DNA of 5,116 bases from Cyanobacteria bacterium M_surface_7_m2_040 (GTDB lineage Bacteria > Cyanobacteriota > Cyanobacteriia > PCC-6307 > Cyanobiaceae), in NCBI GenBank assembly GCA_016882555.1, contig VGPQ01000129.1:1-5116 (forward strand), written 5' to 3'. The notes beneath the pieces were generated by a model, which was given only the letters and a program-made list of their open reading frames with translations, made no database searches and was not told the DNA's origin. Numbering within the stretch: position 1 is the stretch's first letter; the number at the start of each line of letters is the position of its first letter. Shown here one piece after another: positions 1 to 5,116 of this stretch. A program made the translations under genes and the position numbers.

Positions 1-1
1 G

Positions 2-569
2 TTGCGTCCAGGGCTCTGCCTTCGCCATCAGGCTGCCTGGCTGCGTTCTGCCGATGCCCTGCTGGAGCAGCTGTTGCAGCACATCCGCTGGCGGCAGGAG
101 AGCATTCAGGTGTTTGGGCGCCGCCATCCGCTGCCGCGTCTGACCTGCTGGATGGCCGATCCCGGGTACCGCTACCGCTACAGCGGTCTGGAGCAGACAC
201 CCGATCCCTGGCTGCCCGAACTCGATGCTCTGCGAGAGCAACTCGCCAGGCTCTGCGGGCACCCGCTCAATTCGTTGCTGCTCAACCTTTACCGCGACGG
301 TGGCGATGCCATGGGCTGTCACGCCGATGACGAACCGGACCTGGATCCGCAGGCCACGATCGCGTCGATCAGCCTGGGCGCCTCGCGCACACTGCGCTTC
401 AAGCCCAAGTCACGCTCATCCCTGGCGGCAGGCTCAGCGCCGTTGAGCCTGGAGCTGGGCCACGGCGATCTGCTGCTGATGGATCCCCCCACCCAGTCGC
501 ACTGGCTGCATGGGTTGCCTAAGCGTCGGCGGGTGCACAACCCGCGGATCAACCTGACCTTTCGGCGCC

Positions 570-586
<17 letters not shown>
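2..586 (+). CDS. AlkB-family 2OG-Fe(II) dioxygenase (5' end cut by window)
   Basis: This is an alpha-ketoglutarate- and Fe(II)-dependent dioxygenase of the AlkB family, closest in motif style to ALKBH2/ALKBH3. Such enzymes oxidatively remove alkyl groups from nucleic acid bases, acting in the cytoplasm. About 194 codons are visible. Residue numbers count from the TTG at position 2. The N-terminal part carries VFGR...PLPRLT (about 38-48) and YRYSG (58-62). The core begins with NLYRDG (95-100), followed by the iron-binding HxD (H107, D109). [11 protein letters not shown] (123-133) and GDLLLMDPP (155-163) follow. The distal iron ligand is probably H170 in WLHGLPK, and RINLTFR (182-188) supplies the two arginines expected to hold 2-oxoglutarate. 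All catalytic residues are present. The frame is open to the left edge and relatives have a few more N-terminal residues, so the true start probably lies upstream; the TTG is not claimed as the start. The gene is convergent with leuS and overlaps its 3' end by 17 bp. The family call is firm; DNA versus RNA or another substrate is not decided. Confidence 0.9.
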
Positions 587-3218
<2,632 letters not shown>

Positions 3219-3271
3219 TGGGGCAGCCCTGGGCTACCGGGGGCGGGAGTGCCGATCGTGCCACAGGGGTG
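3219..3271 (-). other. Short hfq-leuS spacer with imperfect palindrome
   Basis: These 53 bp separate hfq from leuS. They contain an imperfect palindrome around GGGCAGCCCTGGGCTACC (about 3221-3238). Seven base pairs in and around the centre could form, with one mismatch. There is no following T-run on the minus strand, so it does not look like an intrinsic terminator, and I see no convincing promoter or strong ribosome binding site. It may be only a weak structure in the leuS leader. The simplest reading is read-through from hfq into leuS. Confidence 0.3.
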
Positions 3272-3511
3272 TCACAGCAGGGTGCGGATCAGCGCCACCG
3301 CCTCACGGTTGATGAGGGTGATCGGTTGCTCCTCGCCAGGGCTGAGTGCCAGGTAGCGCAGGTCTTGCCAGCGCAGCACGCCTTCCAGTTCCTGGCCGTT
3401 GAGCAGCATCACGCGCACGCCTGTGTTGTGGCGGATCAGGTCCTGAACGTGACGGATGCCCGGCTGGGTGGTGTCGAGCGCGGGGGCCCGGCGGTCGAAA
3501 GCGCTGTTCAT
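3272..3511 (-). CDS. hfq: Cyanobacterial-type Hfq (Sm-like protein)
   Basis: This is an Sm-fold protein of the cyanobacterial Hfq branch, 79 residues against about 70 for most relatives. Residues 18-27 (GIRHVQDLIR) form the N-terminal helix. Sm1 spans about 30-57, with LLNGQELEGVLRWQD at 36-50; RWQD is the cyanobacterial hallmark. Sm2 spans about 63-76 (ITLINREAVALI). The YKHA motif of enteric Hfq is absent, as is usual in cyanobacteria. From established work on Synechocystis, this branch binds RNA poorly in the classical way and acts with the pilus motor ATPase PilB1 in motility and DNA uptake; the same role here is inferred. The first about 15 residues are poorly conserved in appearance. 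The chosen ATG at 3509-3511 is the last of three ATGAAC copies. The other two are in different frames and stop after five codons, so they cannot extend this protein. No Shine-Dalgarno is visible. The gene is divergent from dapF and lies directly upstream of leuS. Confidence 0.92.
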   Translation of the reverse strand: MNSAFDRRAPALDTTQPGIRHVQDLIRHNTGVRVMLLNGQELEGVLRWQDLRYLALSPGEEQPITLINREAVALIRTLL

Positions 3512-3539
3512 GGTGTGCTGTTCATGGGGCGCAGTTCAT
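3498..3539 (-). repeat. Three 14-bp repeats at hfq start, with two five-codon ORFs
   Basis: Read on the minus strand, three consecutive 14-bp units each begin with ATGAAC: ATGAACTGCGCCCC (3539-3526), ATGAACAGCACACC (3525-3512) and ATGAACAGCGCTTT (3511-3498, the first codons of hfq). The first two match at 11 of 14 bases and the second and third at 10 of 14. Because 14 is not a multiple of three, each ATG falls in a different frame. The first opens a frame MNCAP-stop (3539-3522), whose stop overlaps the second ATG as ATGA. The second opens MNSTP-stop (3525-3508), whose stop overlaps the hfq ATG in the same way. The repeats and frames are seen directly. That the mini-frames are translated, or couple translation into hfq, is inference; a tandem duplication or a protein-binding array are alternatives. 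Confidence 0.6.
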
Positions 3540-3572
3540 AGGATCAGAGGCTGAGCTCAGCCGCCCTGACAC
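3512..3572. promoter_or_regulatory. Divergent hfq/dapF intergenic control region
   Basis: Only 61 bp separate the hfq start (leftward) from the dapF start (rightward), so promoters for both units must lie here or extend into the coding regions. TAGGAT at 3539-3544 on the plus strand is a weak -10-like match about 29 bp before the dapF GTG. TATGAA on the minus strand (3540-3535) is a weak -10-like match for hfq. The two almost coincide, and no good -35 box is seen for either. The region therefore supports a shared or competing promoter arrangement only in outline. There is no purine-rich Shine-Dalgarno at a normal distance before the dapF start. Confidence 0.4.
3549..3562. promoter_or_regulatory. 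Perfect 14-bp palindrome, candidate operator
   Basis: GGCTGAGCTCAGCC is identical to its reverse complement over all 14 bases. It ends 10 bp before the dapF GTG and lies about 37 bp upstream of the hfq ATG. Its position between divergent genes suits a dimeric regulator touching both promoters. In RNA it could also form a five-base-pair stem with an AGCT loop immediately before the dapF start. No known regulator consensus was recognised. Confidence 0.4.
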
Positions 3573-4682
3573 GTGCTCCATTTCAGCAAATATCAAGGAC
3601 TGGGCAATGACTTCCTGATGGTGGATGCGCGCCAGCCTGGACCTGCCGCCGATGCCGCCGCCGCGCTCACCCCTGAGCGCATCCGCAGCCTCTGCGACCG
3701 CCGCTTCGGTGTGGGTGGAGACGGGGTGATCGTCGCCCTGCCGCCCCAGGCCGAGGCCGAGGTGCGGATGCGCATCTTCAACGCCGACGGCAGCGAGCCC
3801 GAAATGTGCGGCAATGGCATCCGCTGCCTGGCCCGCTTTCTGGCCGACAGCGACGGTGATGGTCCGGGGCGCCAGTGGCGCGTCGAAACCCTCGCGGGGC
3901 TGATCGTGCCGCAACTGCGCGACGACGGCACCATCCGCGTCGACATGGGGGCGCCGTTCCTGCGTTCAGAGACCGTGCCCACCACCCTCAGCTGCGGGGA
4001 GGCCGGTCTCCCCCAGGGGACCTTGAACATCGACGGCGAAGAGCTGTCGGTCGCCGCTGTCGGGATGGGCAATCCCCATGTGGTGATTCCGGTTACCGAT
4101 CTGGCCGCCGTCGAGCTCGAACGGTTGGGGCCGGCACTGGAAGCCCACCCAGCCTTCCCCGCCAAGACCAATGTGCATTTTGTGCAGGTGCTGGCACCCG
4201 ACCATCTGGTGATGCGCGTCTGGGAGCGGGGTGCGGGCCCCACCCTGGCCTGTGGAACCGGTGCCTGCGCCACCCTGGTGGCCTGTCACAGCCTCGGCCT
4301 GTGCGCCCAGGAGGCCTGCGTCGAGCTCCCCGGCGGGCCGCTCACGATTGCCTGGGATGGCGATCCGCAGCATTCGGTCTGGATGAGCGGCCCTGCGGAG
4401 GCCGTGTTTGATGGCATGGTGACCCCCGAGCTCTGGGGGGTTCCGCCGCAGCAGCTGGAGCCCGCTGCCGATCCCCAACCCAGCGCCGAGGTCAGCTCCC
4501 AGACCGTTGATTGCGCCACGGTGTGCATCAGTGGCTGCGTTCGTCCAGATGCCTGCCCCAGTGCCGCAGCCCGCGCTCAAGCCCTGGCCCTGCTGGAGCG
4601 CAGCTCCCTCGATGAGCTGGTGACCCTGGCCAGCGATTCGCTGGAAGCCCGGACCCGTGCCCGCATTGCGCGTGGCCTCTGA
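3573..4682 (+). CDS. dapF: Diaminopimelate epimerase with Cys-rich C-terminal extension
   Basis: This cofactor-independent enzyme interconverts LL- and meso-diaminopimelate in the cytoplasm, the last step before lysine and the source of the peptidoglycan cross-linking residue. The N-terminal half carries KYQGLGNDF (6-14) and the first catalytic cysteine, C79, in MCGNGIRC (78-85). The C-terminal half carries GMGNPH (164-169), ERGAGPTLACGTGACA (218-233) with the second catalytic cysteine C227, and the usual closing segment VWMSGPAEAVFDG (269-281). The catalytic core ends near residue 285, the normal family length. The frame then continues for about 80 residues: a Pro/Ala/Gln linker (about 291-310), a cysteine cluster C314-C318-C322-C328, and a predicted helical tail (about 330-369). 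The protein has 13 cysteines in all. GTG 3573 is chosen because an in-frame TGA ends three bases before it and the conserved N-terminus follows at once. The 3' end overlaps the downstream desulfurase gene, so an operon is likely. The epimerase call is firm; the tail is of unknown function. Confidence 0.96.
   Translation: MLHFSKYQGLGNDFLMVDARQPGPAADAAAALTPERIRSLCDRRFGVGGDGVIVALPPQAEAEVRMRIFNADGSEPEMCGNGIRCLARFLADSDGDGPGRQWRVETLAGLIVPQLRDDGTIRVDMGAPFLRSETVPTTLSCGEAGLPQGTLNIDGEELSVAAVGMGNPHVVIPVTDLAAVELERLGPALEAHPAFPAKTNVHFVQVLAPDHLVMRVWERGAGPTLACGTGACATLVACHSLGLCAQEACVELPGGPLTIAWDGDPQHSVWMSGPAEAVFDGMVTPELWGVPPQQLEPAADPQPSAEVSSQTVDCATVCISGCVRPDACPSAAARAQALALLERSSLDELVTLASDSLEARTRARIARGL
4443..4679 (+). 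other. DapF tail region: linker, Cys cluster, helical end
   Basis: This marks the part of dapF beyond the catalytic fold (about residues 291-369). The spacing is CxxxCxxxCxxxxxC within DCATVCISGCVRPDACPS. It is followed by an Ala/Leu/Arg/Glu-rich segment that looks alpha-helical, ending RARIARGL. Third codon positions stay strongly G/C as in the rest of the gene, and the downstream gene begins inside its last codons, so it appears to be real coding sequence and not read-through. A metal or Fe-S site is a possible reading of the cysteine spacing but is not shown. It could be a small stand-alone domain fused to DapF. Confidence 0.6.
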
Positions 4683-5116
4683 GCCGCCGCTTTACCTCGA
4701 CGCCTGTGCCACGACCCCGCTGGTGCAGGCGGCCCAGCGAGCCATGGCCGAAGCCCAGCAGCACGCCTGGGGCAACCCCTCGAGCCTGCACGGATTCGGG
4801 ATCGCCGCCGCCGAATCGCTGGAGCGCTCGCGCCAACGGGTGGCGCAGCGGCTTGGCACCAGTGCAGCGTCGCTGCTGTTCTGCTCGGGGGCGACCGAAT
4901 CGGTGCACCTGGCGTTGCTGGGAGCGGCCGCTGCGGCTGCTCCCGGCCGCGTGGTGATCTCAGCGGTTGAACATCCCGCCGTGGCTGCGGCAGCCAGGCA
5001 CTTGCAGCGCCTGGGTTGGACGCTGGCCACGTTGCCGGTTGATGGCCAAGGCGTTGTGCAGCTTGAGCAGTTGGAGGCCCTGCTGGTGCCACCAACCCGG
5101 CTGGTGTCGGTGGTGT
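4672..5116 (+). CDS. Class V aminotransferase / cysteine desulfurase (3' end cut by window)
   Basis: This is the N-terminal 148 residues of a PLP-dependent class V enzyme of the NifS/IscS type. These enzymes take sulfur from cysteine to give alanine and a protein persulfide for Fe-S clusters, thiolated tRNA and other sulfur uses in the cytoplasm. Visible motifs, numbered from GTG 4672, are YLDACATTP (8-16), GNPSSLH (34-40), SGATES (72-77, the phosphate-binding turn of the PLP site) and EHPAV (100-104), with H101 as the probable PLP-stacking histidine. The PLP lysine and the sulfur-carrying cysteine lie beyond the window, so desulfurase versus another class V activity cannot be finally decided. 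The GTG at 4672 sits closest to the conserved N-terminus and overlaps dapF by 11 bp. An alternative GTG at 4657 has GGAAG nine bases upstream and would overlap by 26 bp. Either way, translational coupling to dapF is likely. Confidence 0.88.
   Translation, partial: MASEPPLYLDACATTPLVQAAQRAMAEAQQHAWGNPSSLHGFGIAAAESLERSRQRVAQRLGTSAASLLFCSGATESVHLALLGAAAAAAPGRVVISAVEHPAVAAAARHLQRLGWTLATLPVDGQGVVQLEQLEALLVPPTRLVSVV

Noticed and set aside
3221..3238. Imperfect palindrome in the hfq-leuS spacer as a transcription terminator for hfq.
   Set aside because: The stem is short and mismatched and no T-run follows on the minus strand.
3565..3571. CTGACA just before the dapF GTG as a -35 box.
   Set aside because: It would place transcription start inside dapF, downstream of the conserved N-terminal residues, with no matching -10 to support it.
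3522..4273. Minus-strand frames opposite the first half of dapF.
   Set aside because: They mirror a fully conserved epimerase gene, show no recognisable motifs and are best explained by high GC content.
4431..4445. A run of six G (4435-4440) at the junction of the DapF core and its tail, suggesting that the extension is a frameshift artefact.
   Set aside because: Third-position G/C bias continues in the same frame through the tail, a structured Cys cluster and helix follow, and the next gene begins exactly at the end of this frame. Checking the run against reads would still settle it.
4706..4957. A plus-strand frame of about 83 codons inside the desulfurase region.
   Set aside because: It is out of frame with the clear class V aminotransferase reading (YLDACATTP, GNPSSLH, SGATES) and shows no motifs of its own.

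Overview
The window looks like a dense, high-GC piece of a unicellular cyanobacterial chromosome, most like the Synechococcus/Cyanobium picocyanobacteria. The main reasons are a cyanobacterial-type Hfq (an Sm core containing RWQD and lacking the YKHA motif of enteric Hfq) and its position head-to-head with dapF. Supporting signs are very short intergenic spaces, GTG starts and weak or absent Shine-Dalgarno sequences. I found no copy of the HIP1 octamer GCGATCGC, which fits the marine/Cyanobium side of the phylum, but this is only weak evidence in 5 kb. The taxon is inferred, not proven.

Layout: (1) positions 2-586, plus strand, the nearly complete 3' part of an AlkB-family 2-oxoglutarate/Fe(II) dioxygenase. 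(2) 570-3218, minus strand, full-length leucyl-tRNA synthetase (leuS), tail-to-tail with the dioxygenase and overlapping it by 17 bp. (3) 3272-3511, minus strand, hfq, 53 bp upstream of leuS and probably on the same transcript. (4) 3512-3572, a 61-bp divergent intergenic region that holds a perfect 14-bp palindrome and a three-copy 14-bp repeat. The repeat places ATGAAC in all three reading frames and creates two nested five-codon frames leading into hfq. (5) 3573-4682, plus strand, diaminopimelate epimerase (dapF) with an unusual C-terminal extension of about 80 residues carrying four cysteines. (6) 4672-5116, plus strand, the N-terminal 148 residues of a class V (NifS/IscS-type) cysteine desulfurase, overlapping the end of dapF and cut by the window edge.

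There are two transcription units around one short divergent control region: hfq-leuS leftward and dapF-desulfurase rightward. The contents are mostly housekeeping: DNA/RNA alkylation repair, tRNA charging, an Sm-fold protein, lysine/peptidoglycan precursor synthesis, and sulfur mobilisation. I see no mobile element, CRISPR array, tRNA or rRNA. The points most worth following up are the Cys-rich tail of DapF beside a cysteine desulfurase, and the repeat/mini-ORF structure at the start of hfq.
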